DNA of 64,000 nucleotides from Agromyces larvae. Its GTDB lineage: Bacteria; Actinomycetota; Actinomycetes; Actinomycetales; Microbacteriaceae. The notes under the pieces were generated by a model. The model was not told the origin of the DNA and did no database searches. It saw only the letters and a list, made by a program, of their open reading frames with translations. Below, one piece after another: positions 45,324 to 55,108 of the stretch; position 1 is the stretch's first letter; the number at the start of each line of letters is the position of its first letter. The stretch spans positions 3,534,001 to 3,598,000 of the forward strand of contig NZ_CP094528.1 of NCBI RefSeq assembly GCF_022811705.1, written 5' to 3'. The position numbers were made by a program, and so were the translations under genes.

Positions 45324-45811
45324 TAGCTCCGATCTGCGGCGGACAGTACCTTCCGCGAGCGGACCGCGTAGCTGATCTTGAGTACGAAGTACGCGAGGGC
45401 GAGCATGATCGTGATTGGTACGGTCATGCCTGTGATGGCGACGAACGGCAGGAGTGGAAAGAGATCTCCCAACGCAAGGAGGAAGTCAGTGCTGCGCGGT
45501 GCGGCCAACGCGGTTGCGGCCCATCCGATGCTCGTGGCAACTGGGAGCAGAATCGCCCATGCTCGTGGGAGCACCCCGTAGGCGATGAGCGTCCATGATG
45601 CCCATGCCGATAAGCCGAGGCCACCGGCAATCGCGATTACCCCGACGAAAACAGCAATGGCATCGTCCTGGTCGTGATGGGCGGACGACAGCAGACTGAC
45701 GTAGGCGAATCCCCAGAAGAGGAAGAATGTCGCGGCTGAAACGAGTCCGCCGGCGCCGGTCAGTCCGAGACTTCTTGCACCACGCGTGTGCCCTGCCCGA
45801 GCATTGCCCAT
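45323..45811 (-). CDS. Four-helix membrane protein
   Basis: 162 aa with four hydrophobic segments (about 22-42, 50-75, 85-105, 118-148). It overlaps the DUF1906 gene upstream by the ATGA pattern and is translationally coupled. The IS5 insertion in the stop codon changed TAA to TAG without altering the protein. Family unknown; may anchor or export the wall-active neighbour. Confidence 0.75.
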   Translation of the reverse strand: MGNARAGHTRGARSLGLTGAGGLVSAATFFLFWGFAYVSLLSSAHHDQDDAIAVFVGVIAIAGGLGLSAWASWTLIAYGVLPRAWAILLPVATSIGWAATALAAPRSTDFLLALGDLFPLLPFVAITGMTVPITIMLALAYFVLKISYAVRSRKVLSAADRS

Positions 45812-48036
45812 CAGCGGAACGTTTCGTGCCAGCGTTGGATCAGGTAGTAGAGCACCATACGCTTCCTTCCGTATACCCCATCATTGTTGTACCCGGTGAG
45901 TGCGTTCATCACTTGACTTGGTGTTAGGTTGCGAAGTTCAGTTGCGGGCACTCCTGTGCGGGTCGTCGCGTAGTACATCATCACGAACATCGCTGTTCGG
46001 ATGTTGAACGCCTCGTCGTTGGCGAGCTTCTGCCACATCTCCCACATGTCCTGCCAGACGTCGGTGTCGTAGATCCTGTCCGTTAGCAATCCCTGACGTA
46101 CGGCCCAGTTCCGGGCTGTGATCGCAGTCCTGGCGAAAACCTGACAGGGTCCGGTCGATGAGTCATCCGCGCTGGGGTTGGGGGGAGCGCCGACCGATCC
46201 GGCAACCCGCCATGCATAGAAGTCGCGGACGAGTTGGTCGGCGACGACGTCTCCCGCGTGGATCGCCAAGCCCTCCCATATGAGTGGGGTAAGTATGAGG
46301 GCCTTGTACACCTGGTACTGCGACGCGAGGTCTGTGATGAGAGCATCGTGTGTGCTCACCCAATTGCTGACGAGTAGTTGGTTCCCTGCTTGAATGACAG
46401 CGTGAGCGGGACTATCCGCATATCGCTGGCAGTGGGTGAACCACTCGGCGTTGAAGGCCGCTAGCTGGGAAGCCGGGACGAGGGGGTCGTTGCCCATGTT
46501 CGTTGCCGGTGCGAGCGCGGCCACTGCCGTGTCGCGGCTCGAGACGACGTTCTTGTCGATTTCGACCTCGCCGGTACCGCTTCCCAACGTGAGCGTTTGG
46601 ATCTGGTCGAAGGCCCAGTTTGTGGGCAGCGTTTGCCCCAAGTTGCCGCTGTAACCGGTCGACATGTCGGAGACAAAGCTATACGTCGCTAGCCCCGCGG
46701 CGCTCACCCGTTTGCATACGTTGCGCGGTCCGTAGATGCCGACGCGAAAGGTGCGACCGAACTCGTTGATCTTGTCGTTGACAGCTTGGAAGTAAGGGAT
46801 GATGCTTTCGGCCACCTCCCAGTCGTATGCGTCGTAGTCGACGCCGAAGTAGATCACTGCGTTTGAGGGGATTCTGTAGGCCCAGGCGGCCACGGCAGCT
46901 TCCTCTGCGACCTCGGCACCCCTCGCGTAGGTGAAATGAGAGGGCGTGCCTCCGCCAGTCTGAAAGATCGGGAAGATCTTTCCGCCTGAGGCAAGGATGG
47001 CAGTTGCCTCGCCGAACTTGAGATCTTTGTCCGGATCATGATCGATCGTGTTCGTGAGGTATCGGCCGAAATACAGGTAGCCCGCGTTTCTGAGCGTCAT
47101 GAGACGCGCCGACGTCAGTGTGGTGACGCAGTCCGCGCCTGTCCCCGGTCGGTCAGGGTCTCCGGTGCTTACGAGCAGCCCGGCCCACGTCTCCAGATTC
47201 GCGGTGCCGGTCGGACTGAGACCGACGAAGTTCTGGAAGCTGATCACGGCGGCGGCCGTCGCGCTGGTGAAAGTTCCGGAGAAGGTCGTTGCGTAGCCGT
47301 TCACCCGCAAGGCGAGGTGGAAGAAGTGGACGAAGAGTTTCGTGGTGTCGGTCGATCCGACAGTCAGGTTCGCCTGGGTCTGGAGCCCCGTTTTCGTGCC
47401 CGGACCGAAGTTACCGTTGGCTTGCCCGTCGACCATGCCGATCTCGTACTGCAAAGCGAACAAGAGGGCAAGGTGCGTGTCGCGCAGGAAGAAGCCGTCC
47501 GCTGGCACGACATAGAAGTCGTCTCTCGAGAGGTATCGGGCGTTCATCGTCCGTTGGCCGTCGCGGATGACGGCGTCTCCGCCTGAGAGGAGGGTAGCGG
47601 CGCCCATCGTGAGGAGGAATTTGAACAGCTTTGGCGTGAGGTCGCTGGAGGAGAGTCCGAGGCCGAGATCGTTGCGCAGGTCCTTCATCGCGGCCTGTGT
47701 CATGTCGTCCCACACGCCTGTCAGGGCTCCGCTGCCGGCGTTGTAGCCCTTGCAGTACAGGGCCCCCTGCGCGATCCTGATGATATTTGAACGCGCTTCG
47801 CTCGTATCTGAGCTGGTCGCAGTGATTGTGCCGAACGCGGTTAGAGCGGCCAGCGTTCCGTCTCCGAAGTTGTCAGAGAGCGAGGTGATGCCCAGCTCGA
47901 ACTGGAGGGCCCGGGTGAGCGCGTACATGATCTCCCAGCCGGTTTGCCCGTCGGTAGAGATCTCGGTGAAGCCCTCGCGAGTTCCGTAGGTTGTGTTGTA
48001 CCAAAACTGGGTCTTCACCACCCATGGGTCTGACAT
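45811..48036 (-). CDS. DUF1906 (Rv2525c-like) glycoside-hydrolase-like protein with peptidoglycan-binding-like repeats
   Basis: 741 aa. The N-terminal 300 residues hold two peptidoglycan-binding-like units (DPWVVKTQFWYNTTYG ... SDNFGDGTLAALTAFG; VDGQANGNFGPGTKTGLQTQ). A DUF1906 TIM-barrel follows (about 310-500: AGYLYFGRYLT, VIYFGVDYDAYDWE, FRVGIYGPRNVCK, EVEIDKNVV). The final 200 residues are helical and unassigned. Rv2525c-type proteins are exported to the envelope, but no signal peptide is visible here, which leaves the export route open. It sits between a Tat-exported protein and a membrane protein in one minus-strand operon. Confidence 0.8.
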   Translation of the reverse strand: MSDPWVVKTQFWYNTTYGTREGFTEISTDGQTGWEIMYALTRALQFELGITSLSDNFGDGTLAALTAFGTITATSSDTSEARSNIIRIAQGALYCKGYNAGSGALTGVWDDMTQAAMKDLRNDLGLGLSSSDLTPKLFKFLLTMGAATLLSGGDAVIRDGQRTMNARYLSRDDFYVVPADGFFLRDTHLALLFALQYEIGMVDGQANGNFGPGTKTGLQTQANLTVGSTDTTKLFVHFFHLALRVNGYATTFSGTFTSATAAAVISFQNFVGLSPTGTANLETWAGLLVSTGDPDRPGTGADCVTTLTSARLMTLRNAGYLYFGRYLTNTIDHDPDKDLKFGEATAILASGGKIFPIFQTGGGTPSHFTYARGAEVAEEAAVAAWAYRIPSNAVIYFGVDYDAYDWEVAESIIPYFQAVNDKINEFGRTFRVGIYGPRNVCKRVSAAGLATYSFVSDMSTGYSGNLGQTLPTNWAFDQIQTLTLGSGTGEVEIDKNVVSSRDTAVAALAPATNMGNDPLVPASQLAAFNAEWFTHCQRYADSPAHAVIQAGNQLLVSNWVSTHDALITDLASQYQVYKALILTPLIWEGLAIHAGDVVADQLVRDFYAWRVAGSVGAPPNPSADDSSTGPCQVFARTAITARNWAVRQGLLTDRIYDTDVWQDMWEMWQKLANDEAFNIRTAMFVMMYYATTRTGVPATELRNLTPSQVMNALTGYNNDGVYGRKRMVLYYLIQRWHETFR

Positions 48037-48828
48037 CAGTTCTCCACTCTCGTATTCGGGATCGACTTGCGCAGTAGCCCGGTCATGCCACCGGGGCGGG
48101 TAGGTAGGTACTCAATTGAGATCCGGAAGGTGACACCGGGAATGAGGTGTGCTTTCCGGAGAACCGCATTCCTGTCGTGTCGACGGGAGGAACAAGGACG
48201 AGTCGAGGAACGTGAGTTGTGAATGGTCGAGGCGTGGAATTTGACGCACCCACCTCGAAAACCAGCTGAAGCTCACGACCCGGATCGAGAGGCTCGGTCG
48301 TGGTCAGGACGAGTTCGGTGATGCCTTCGTACGCCTGTGATTCGACCTCCGCCGGCAGGGGAGCATCGTCGCTTTCGGCGGTCGCGGAGTCCATCAGGGT
48401 GGACGCGGCGTCAAACCCGCCTGTGTAGCTGAGACGGATTGCCGTGCCGACTGGCGCGCTAAACGGCCCGACGCTGCTTATCAATGCGCGCGCCGGCACG
48501 ATGTCGCCTTCATGGCAGATCCAGTTGACAGTGGCCTCGATGCTCCACGCAGCACAGTCGTCGGAATCCGCCGAGTCGGTCCAATCCTCGATCCGGCTTC
48601 CATCGAAATCGTCTCGCCACAGCGAGACAGGTCTCACGCCTTCCAGGTTTTCTGCTGGGTAGGCGTTGAGCGATTCGACACGGAGCGCGAGATCGGTCAG
48701 CTCCGGTGGAACAGCTATGAGTGCGGTACCCGAATTTGGTCGGGTGATGGCGAGTTCGCGTGATGATCCGCCGATGATTCCTAGCGCCGGTTCGCGTAGT
48801 GTGAACAGCCGCTCGTCCCATTCGATCC

Positions 48829-50237
48829 GGTGGCGTCCCTCTGAGTGGTGGAGTTTCTCAACACCGGCGAGGTCAGCTGCTTCTGATTATGCCGCGATGA
48901 GTTCGGGGATGCTGTCCTCCTCTCCGGTGGTGTTCAGCAGGGCCATGGAGGCGTCGCTGAAGTAGCGGCGGTCGGCGCTGTCCCATTCGTCGTGCTGCTC
49001 GATCAGGACGTGCCCGGCGAGGCGCAGCAGCGCGGCAGGGTTGGGGAAGGTGCCGACGACGTCGGTGCGGCGCTTGATCTCCTTGTTCAGCCGTTCCAGC
49101 GGGTTCGTGGACCAGATCTGCTGCCAGTGCGCGGCCGGGAACCCGGTGAACGCGAGGAGCTCATCGCGGGCATCCTCGAGCATCTCGGCGATGGCCGGAT
49201 GGGAGCGTTCGAGCATGCGAACGACCTCCCCGAACTGTGCTTTGACGAGGCTGGCCTTGCCGCGCGGGACGAACACGGTGCGGATGATGGAGGCGACCAT
49301 CGGGCCGGCGACCTTGGGGACCTTCGCCAGGACGTTGCGCATGAAGTGAACCCGGCAGCGCTGCCACGAGACGCCTTGGAACGCGACCTGGATGGCTTTG
49401 ATCAGCCCGGAGTGGGCGTCGGAGATCACCAGGCGCACTCCGCCGAGACCGCGGGCCTTCAACGACCGGAAGAACGCCGTCCAGAACGGCTCGGACTCCG
49501 TATCGCCGACGTCGAAGCCGAGGACTTGCCGGGTGCCGTCGGAGGCGACGCCGATCGCCACGACGATCGCCTGCGAGACAACCTGACGACCGACACGGGC
49601 CTTGCAGTAGGTCGCATCGACGAACACATACGGGTAGTCCTGGGCGTCCAGCGGCCGTTCGCGGAACGCGGCGACGTCCTCGTCGAGGTCCTGGCAGATG
49701 CGAGACACCTCGGACTTGGAGATCCCCGAATCGGCGCCGAGCGCCTTGACGAGGTCGTCGACCTTCCGGGTCGAGACACCGTGGACGTAAGCCTCCATCA
49801 CGACCGCGAACAGCGCCTGATCGACCCGGCGGCGCCGCTCCAGCAGCGACGGGAAGAACGACCCCTGTCGCAGCTTCGGGATCCGCAGATCCAGATCCCC
49901 GGCCGTGGTGGTCAGCGTCCGCGGACGCGACCCGTTACGGACCGCGACACGCCCCTCCGAGCGTTCGTAGGACGCGGCGCCGATGAACGCAGTCGCTTCC
50001 GCGTCGATCAGCTCCTGGTAGAGCTTCTGCGTCGCGAGCCGGATCCGGTCGCTGACATCGGTGGACTGCAGTTCCCCGAGGAGCTCGAGGAGGGCAGACT
50101 GGTCTAGAGCCATCGTGCGTTTGTGTCTTCCTGTGAGTGACTTTGATCGGTACTCACTGACCATCGCACGATGGCTCACCAGCGTCTACGACGCCGCGAG
50201 CCCTGCCGGAAACCCCACCACACCCGGGGACGCCACC
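48829..50237 (-). mobile_element. IS256-family element, copy C
   Basis: 1409 bp, minus orientation. 8-bp duplication ttcgatcc on both sides (48821-48828, 50238-50245). Confidence 0.95.
48887..50113 (-). CDS. IS256-family transposase, copy C
   Basis: 408 aa, intact, protein identical to copies B and D as far as I can read. Carries the silent change near NPLERL (ccgctgg rather than ccgttgg) shared with copy D. Confidence 0.95.
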   Translation of the reverse strand: MALDQSALLELLGELQSTDVSDRIRLATQKLYQELIDAEATAFIGAASYERSEGRVAVRNGSRPRTLTTTAGDLDLRIPKLRQGSFFPSLLERRRRVDQALFAVVMEAYVHGVSTRKVDDLVKALGADSGISKSEVSRICQDLDEDVAAFRERPLDAQDYPYVFVDATYCKARVGRQVVSQAIVVAIGVASDGTRQVLGFDVGDTESEPFWTAFFRSLKARGLGGVRLVISDAHSGLIKAIQVAFQGVSWQRCRVHFMRNVLAKVPKVAGPMVASIIRTVFVPRGKASLVKAQFGEVVRMLERSHPAIAEMLEDARDELLAFTGFPAAHWQQIWSTNPLERLNKEIKRRTDVVGTFPNPAALLRLAGHVLIEQHDEWDSADRRYFSDASMALLNTTGEEDSIPELIAA

Positions 50238-50762
50238 TTCGATCCCGATCGATGAGTCGCCGCTACTCGGCGAGAACGTGTAGCGAACAGGAAAAGATGC
50301 GATACGCGCTTGCTTCCAGTCAGGGCTGAAGAACTTCGTAGTGGCCATTGTCAGCCGATCACGAGCGATCGGTGCTTCAGGCGTGCCTAGAGCCGCGCGG
50401 GGTGGAGACGTCGGGATATCAAGGGTAAGGAGATAGCCGGACGCGGCGGCCGCCCCTGTGAGAAGCGCTCTTCGCGACACGACCATCCGTCCTAGAGCAT
50501 CCATACTTCCGCCTCCTGAATCCAATCGGATGATCCGCATTAGACTCGGAGCTGATATGCGTCAGGCATGCCGTGGTGCGAGCCAAAAGTGCCGCCGCAT
50601 GCGCGCGGCAGGCTCTCTGCATCTGTCTTCACGAATCATTAGCGGTCGAATGAGACGAAACTACGTGTGCTCCGTTGGCGGGTCCATACAACTTTCGGCA
50701 CAAGAGTGCCGATCGGCGATGCGAACCCGGCCACCGGCGCGCACCGGTGCCCTCGACCTAAG

Positions 50763-52009
50763 TGGGCTGACCCCTTTTCGTAGGTCCGGTGGTTCTGAGA
50801 GTCGTCCTGTTGCCCGTGGTTGCGGGCAGGGAGACTGGTCAGATCATGTCGAACAGCAGGAAGCGTCATACCCCGGAGCAGGTCGTTCGCAAGCTCGGTC
50901 AGGCCGACCGGATGCTCGCCGACGGCGCGGATGTCGCGGCGGTGTGCCGGGAGCTCGGGATCTCCGAGCAGACGTACTACCGGTGGCGTAACCAGTACGG
51001 CGGTCTGAAGGCCGACGACGCGAAGCGTCTGAAGGAGCTTGAGAAGCAGAACGCGACGCTCAAGCGGCTGCTCGCGGAGGCGGAGCTGGAGAAGGCCGCG
51101 CTCAAGGAGCTGGCTGAGGGAAACTTCTAAGCCCGGGCAGGCGCCGCGCCGCCGTCGCTCACCTGATCAGGACACTGCGGGTGAGCGAACGGATGGCGTG
51201 CCGCCTGGCCGGGCTCTCACGCTCCGCATACCGGCGCCCGCTCAAGGCCGACACGGTCGCGGACCCGGACCGGGCGTTGCGTGACTGGCTGCGCGCCTGG
51301 GCGAAGAAGCACCCGCGTTGCGGGTACCGGCGGGCGTATCACGACGCCCGCGCCGAGGGCTGGGTCGTGAACCACAAGAAGGTCCAACGCCTGTGGCGTG
51401 TCGAGGGCCTGCGGGTGCCGCAGCGGCGTCGACGCAAACGCGTCGGGTCCTCGACTGTCGAGGCACCTGCCGCGGATGCGCCGAACGTGGTGTGGGCGGT
51501 GGATTTCCAGTTCGATGCCGACGAGCAGGGCCGCCCGATCAAGATCTGCTCCATCGTCGATGAGCACACCCGGGAGTGCATCGGCGGCCTCACCGAACGG
51601 TCGATCACCGCCGACCGGCTCACCGCTCACCTCGAGGACCTCGTCGCCGTCCGCGGCGCCCCGGCCGTGCTCAGGTCGGACAACGGCCCGGAGTTCATCA
51701 GCGACGCAATGGCCGACTGGGCCGGCACCCGCACCGGCCTGTCCTACATCCCGCCGGGATCGCCGTGGCGCAACGGGTACGTCGAGTCGTTCAACAGCCG
51801 GCTCCGCGACGAGTGCCTGAACATCAACAGCTTCTACTCGCTGCTGCACGCGCAGGTCGTGATCGGCGACTGGAAGGACGAGTACAACCATCACCGCCGG
51901 CACTCCTCGCTCGGCTACCTACCGCCCGCCGAGTACGCTCGGCAGTGCACCCATCAAATCGAAACCGACGACTCACAGACCATCCGGACCGAATGAAGGG
52001 GGCGGCCCA
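50763..52009 (+). mobile_element. IS3-family (IS407-group) element, copy 2
   Basis: 1247 bp, plus orientation, 4-bp duplication taag (50759-50762, 52010-52013). The left subterminal reads ccccttttcgtagg, unlike copies 1 and 4. Confidence 0.95.
50846..51996 (+). CDS. IS407-group transposase OrfAB, copy 2 (programmed -1 frameshift)
   Basis: OrfA 50846-51130; OrfB frame ends 51996. Slippery GGGAAAC at 51118-51124, six bases before the OrfA stop codon. Both frames intact. Confidence 0.93.
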
Positions 52010-52124
52010 TAAGGGCCGAGATCGATAGCAGTACTGTCAGAGCGCTACGCGGCAGCGATTCGTGCCGGTCCAGCTCGCAGAGGGCCAGGGACCGTGCGCA
52101 CTCGACGGCGCGACGTTGCTCGTT

Positions 52125-53533
52125 GGTGGCGTCCCTCTGAGTGGTGGAGTTTCTCAACACCGGCGAGGTCAGCTGCTTCTGATTATGCCGCGATGAGTTC
52201 GGGGATGCTGTCCTCCTCTCCGGTGGTGTTCAGCAGGGCCATGGAGGCGTCGCTGAAGTAGCGGCGGTCGGCGCTGTCCCATTCGTCGTGCTGCTCGATC
52301 AGGACGTGCCCGGCGAGGCGCAGCAGCGCGGCAGGGTTGGGGAAGGTGCCGACGACGTCGGTGCGGCGCTTGATCTCCTTGTTCAGCCGTTCCAGCGGGT
52401 TCGTGGACCAGATCTGCTGCCAGTGCGCGGCCGGGAACCCGGTGAACGCGAGGAGCTCATCGCGGGCATCCTCGAGCATCTCGGCGATGGCCGGATGGGA
52501 GCGTTCGAGCATGCGAACGACCTCCCCGAACTGTGCTTTGACGAGGCTGGCCTTGCCGCGCGGGACGAACACGGTGCGGATGATGGAGGCGACCATCGGG
52601 CCGGCGACCTTGGGGACCTTCGCCAGGACGTTGCGCATGAAGTGAACCCGGCAGCGCTGCCACGAGACGCCTTGGAACGCGACCTGGATGGCTTTGATCA
52701 GCCCGGAGTGGGCGTCGGAGATCACCAGGCGCACTCCGCCGAGACCGCGGGCCTTCAACGACCGGAAGAACGCCGTCCAGAACGGCTCGGACTCCGTATC
52801 GCCGACGTCGAAGCCGAGGACTTGCCGGGTGCCGTCGGAGGCGACGCCGATCGCCACGACGATCGCCTGCGAGACAACCTGACGACCGACACGGGCCTTG
52901 CAGTAGGTCGCATCGACGAACACATACGGGTAGTCCTGGGCGTCCAGCGGCCGTTCGCGGAACGCGGCGACGTCCTCGTCGAGGTCCTGGCAGATGCGAG
53001 ACACCTCGGACTTGGAGATCCCCGAATCGGCGCCGAGCGCCTTGACGAGGTCGTCGACCTTCCGGGTCGAGACACCGTGGACGTAAGCCTCCATCACGAC
53101 CGCGAACAGCGCCTGATCGACCCGGCGGCGCCGCTCCAGCAGCGACGGGAAGAACGACCCCTGTCGCAGCTTCGGGATCCGCAGATCCAGATCCCCGGCC
53201 GTGGTGGTCAGCGTCCGCGGACGCGACCCGTTACGGACCGCGACACGCCCCTCCGAGCGCTCGTAGGACGCGGCGCCGATGAACGCAGTCGCTTCCGCGT
53301 CGATCAGCTCCTGGTAGAGCTTCTGCGTCGCGAGCCGGATCCGGTCGCTGACATCGGTGGACTGCAGTTCCCCGAGGAGCTCGAGGAGGGCAGACTGGTC
53401 TAGAGCCATCGTGCGTTTGTGTCTTCCTGTGAGTGACTTTGATCGGTACTCACTGACCATCGCACGATGGCTCACCAGCGTCTACGACGCCGCGAGCCCT
53501 GCCGGAAACCCCACCACACCCGGGGACGCCACC
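52125..53533 (-). mobile_element. IS256-family element, copy D
   Basis: 1409 bp, minus orientation, 8-bp duplication tgctcgtt (52117-52124, 53534-53541). Confidence 0.95.
52183..53409 (-). CDS. IS256-family transposase, copy D
   Basis: 408 aa, intact, same protein as copies B and C. Confidence 0.95.
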   Translation of the reverse strand: MALDQSALLELLGELQSTDVSDRIRLATQKLYQELIDAEATAFIGAASYERSEGRVAVRNGSRPRTLTTTAGDLDLRIPKLRQGSFFPSLLERRRRVDQALFAVVMEAYVHGVSTRKVDDLVKALGADSGISKSEVSRICQDLDEDVAAFRERPLDAQDYPYVFVDATYCKARVGRQVVSQAIVVAIGVASDGTRQVLGFDVGDTESEPFWTAFFRSLKARGLGGVRLVISDAHSGLIKAIQVAFQGVSWQRCRVHFMRNVLAKVPKVAGPMVASIIRTVFVPRGKASLVKAQFGEVVRMLERSHPAIAEMLEDARDELLAFTGFPAAHWQQIWSTNPLERLNKEIKRRTDVVGTFPNPAALLRLAGHVLIEQHDEWDSADRRYFSDASMALLNTTGEEDSIPELIAA

Positions 53534-53713
53534 TGCTCGTTCGCGATCGCGAGGGGGCGGCCGCTTGTCGCCCACCACGAACGCCGTACCGCCAAGCTCC
53601 CAGGAAACTGGTTGAATTCGGCCCAGCGACCGAACCCTGTTGACGGCATCGAGTCGCGAGCGTGCGTTAAGCAACGTGAAGGTGTCATTCAAGTGACATT
53701 TGACTGTGCCCGG

Positions 53714-54960
53714 TGGGCTGACCCCTTTTCGTAGGTCCGGTGGTTCTGAGAGTCGTCCTGTTGCCCGTGGTTGCGGGCAGGGAGACTGGTCAGATCATGT
53801 CGAACAGCAGGAAGCGTCATACCCCGGAGCAGGTCGTTCGCAAGCTCGGTCAGGCCGACCGGATGCTCGCCGACGGCGCGGATGTCGCGGCGGTGTGCCG
53901 GGAGCTCGGGATCTCCGAGCAGACGTACTACCGGTGGCGTAACCAGTACGGCGGTCTGAAGGCCGACGACGCGAAGCGTCTGAAGGAGCTTGAGAAGCAG
54001 AACGCGACGCTCAAGCGGCTGCTCGCGGAGGCGGAGCTGGAGAAGGCCGCGCTCAAGGAGCTGGCTGAGGGAAACTTCTAAGCCCGGGCAGGCGCCGCGC
54101 CGCCGTCGCTCACCTGATCAGGACACTGCGGGTGAGCGAACGGATGGCGTGCCGCCTGGCCGGGCTCTCACGCTCCGCATACCGGCGCCCGCTCAAGGCC
54201 GACACGGTCGCGGACCCGGACCGGGCGTTGCGTGACTGGCTGCGCGCCTGGGCGAAGAAGCACCCGCGTTGCGGGTACCGGCGGGCGTATCACGACGCCC
54301 GCGCCGAGGGCTGGGTCGTGAACCACAAGAAGGTCCAACGCCTGTGGCGTGTCGAGGGCCTGCGGGTGCCGCAGCGGCGTCGACGCAAACGCGTCGGGTC
54401 CTCGACTGTCGAGGCACCTGCCGCGGATGCGCCGAACGTGGTGTGGGCGGTGGATTTCCAGTTCGATGCCGACGAGCAGGGCCGCCCGATCAAGATCTGC
54501 TCCATCGTCGATGAGCACACCCGGGAGTGCATCGGCGGCCTCACCGAACGGTCGATCACCGCCGACCGGCTCACCGCTCACCTCGAGGACCTCGTCGCCG
54601 TCCGCGGCGCCCCGGCCGTGCTCAGGTCGGACAACGGCCCGGAGTTCATCAGCGACGCAATGGCCGACTGGGCCGGCACCCGCACCGGCCTGTCCTACAT
54701 CCCGCCGGGATCGCCGTGGCGCAACGGGTACGTCGAGTCGTTCAACAGCCGGCTCCGCGACGAGTGCCTGAACATCAACAGCTTCTACTCGCTGCTGCAC
54801 GCGCAGGTCGTGATCGGCGACTGGAAGGACGAGTACAACCATCACCGCCGGCACTCCTCGCTCGGCTACCTACCGCCCGCCGAGTACGCTCGGCAGTGCA
54901 CCCATCAAATCGAAACCGACGACTCACAGACCATCCGGACCGAATGAAGGGGGCGGCCCA
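53714..54960 (+). mobile_element. IS3-family (IS407-group) element, copy 3
   Basis: 1247 bp, plus orientation, 4-bp duplication ccgg (53710-53713, 54961-54964). Same subtype as copy 2. Confidence 0.95.
53797..54947 (+). CDS. IS407-group transposase OrfAB, copy 3 (programmed -1 frameshift)
   Basis: OrfA 53797-54081; OrfB frame ends 54947. Slippery GGGAAAC at 54069-54075. Intact. Confidence 0.93.
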
Positions 54961-55108
54961 CCGGCGCGATGACCAACCGGTGGCTGAGTTGAGTCCCGCG
55001 TAGTAGTGCAGCGCGCGGTGATCGAGCTCGTCGCTACTGACGTGAGCGCGGTTACCGTGTGGCCCTTCGAGAAAGCTCTCTACTTCTCACTCGAACGGAG
55101 TCATCACG

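Larger units (their letters stand above)
48083..50504 (-). pseudogene. Tat-exported protein gene split by IS256 copy C
   Basis: Start ATG 50504 with AGGAGG upstream. The N-terminus MVVSRRALLTGAAAASGYLL is a twin-arginine signal. The IS interrupts at 50237/48829. Removing it and one ttcgatcc duplication joins ...SSIGIE to WDERLFTLREPALG... in frame and gives 334 aa. The mature region contains SLWRDDFDGSRIEDWTDSAD and beta-rich C-terminal sequence. Function unknown. It lies 46 bases upstream of the DUF1906 gene, so both were probably co-transcribed; the IS may now break or replace their promoter. Confidence 0.87.
52045..55000 (-). pseudogene. LuxR-type regulator remnant cut by IS256 copy D and IS407-type copy 3
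   Basis: Three host fragments (54961-55000, 53534-53713, 52045-52124) join in frame when both IS and one duplication of each are removed. The sequence reads TQLSHRLVIAPGTVKCHLND, then TFTLLNARSRLDAVNRVRSL, and ends at TAG 52045. This is the LuxR DNA-recognition helix region, similar to the response regulator at 40582-42680. The upstream receiver part is missing, apparently lost where the transposase relic now lies. Nonfunctional. Confidence 0.75.

Noticed and set aside
50763..54960. Composite transposon formed by IS407-type copies 2 and 3
   Set aside because: Each copy has its own 4-bp target duplication (taag, ccgg), so they inserted separately.
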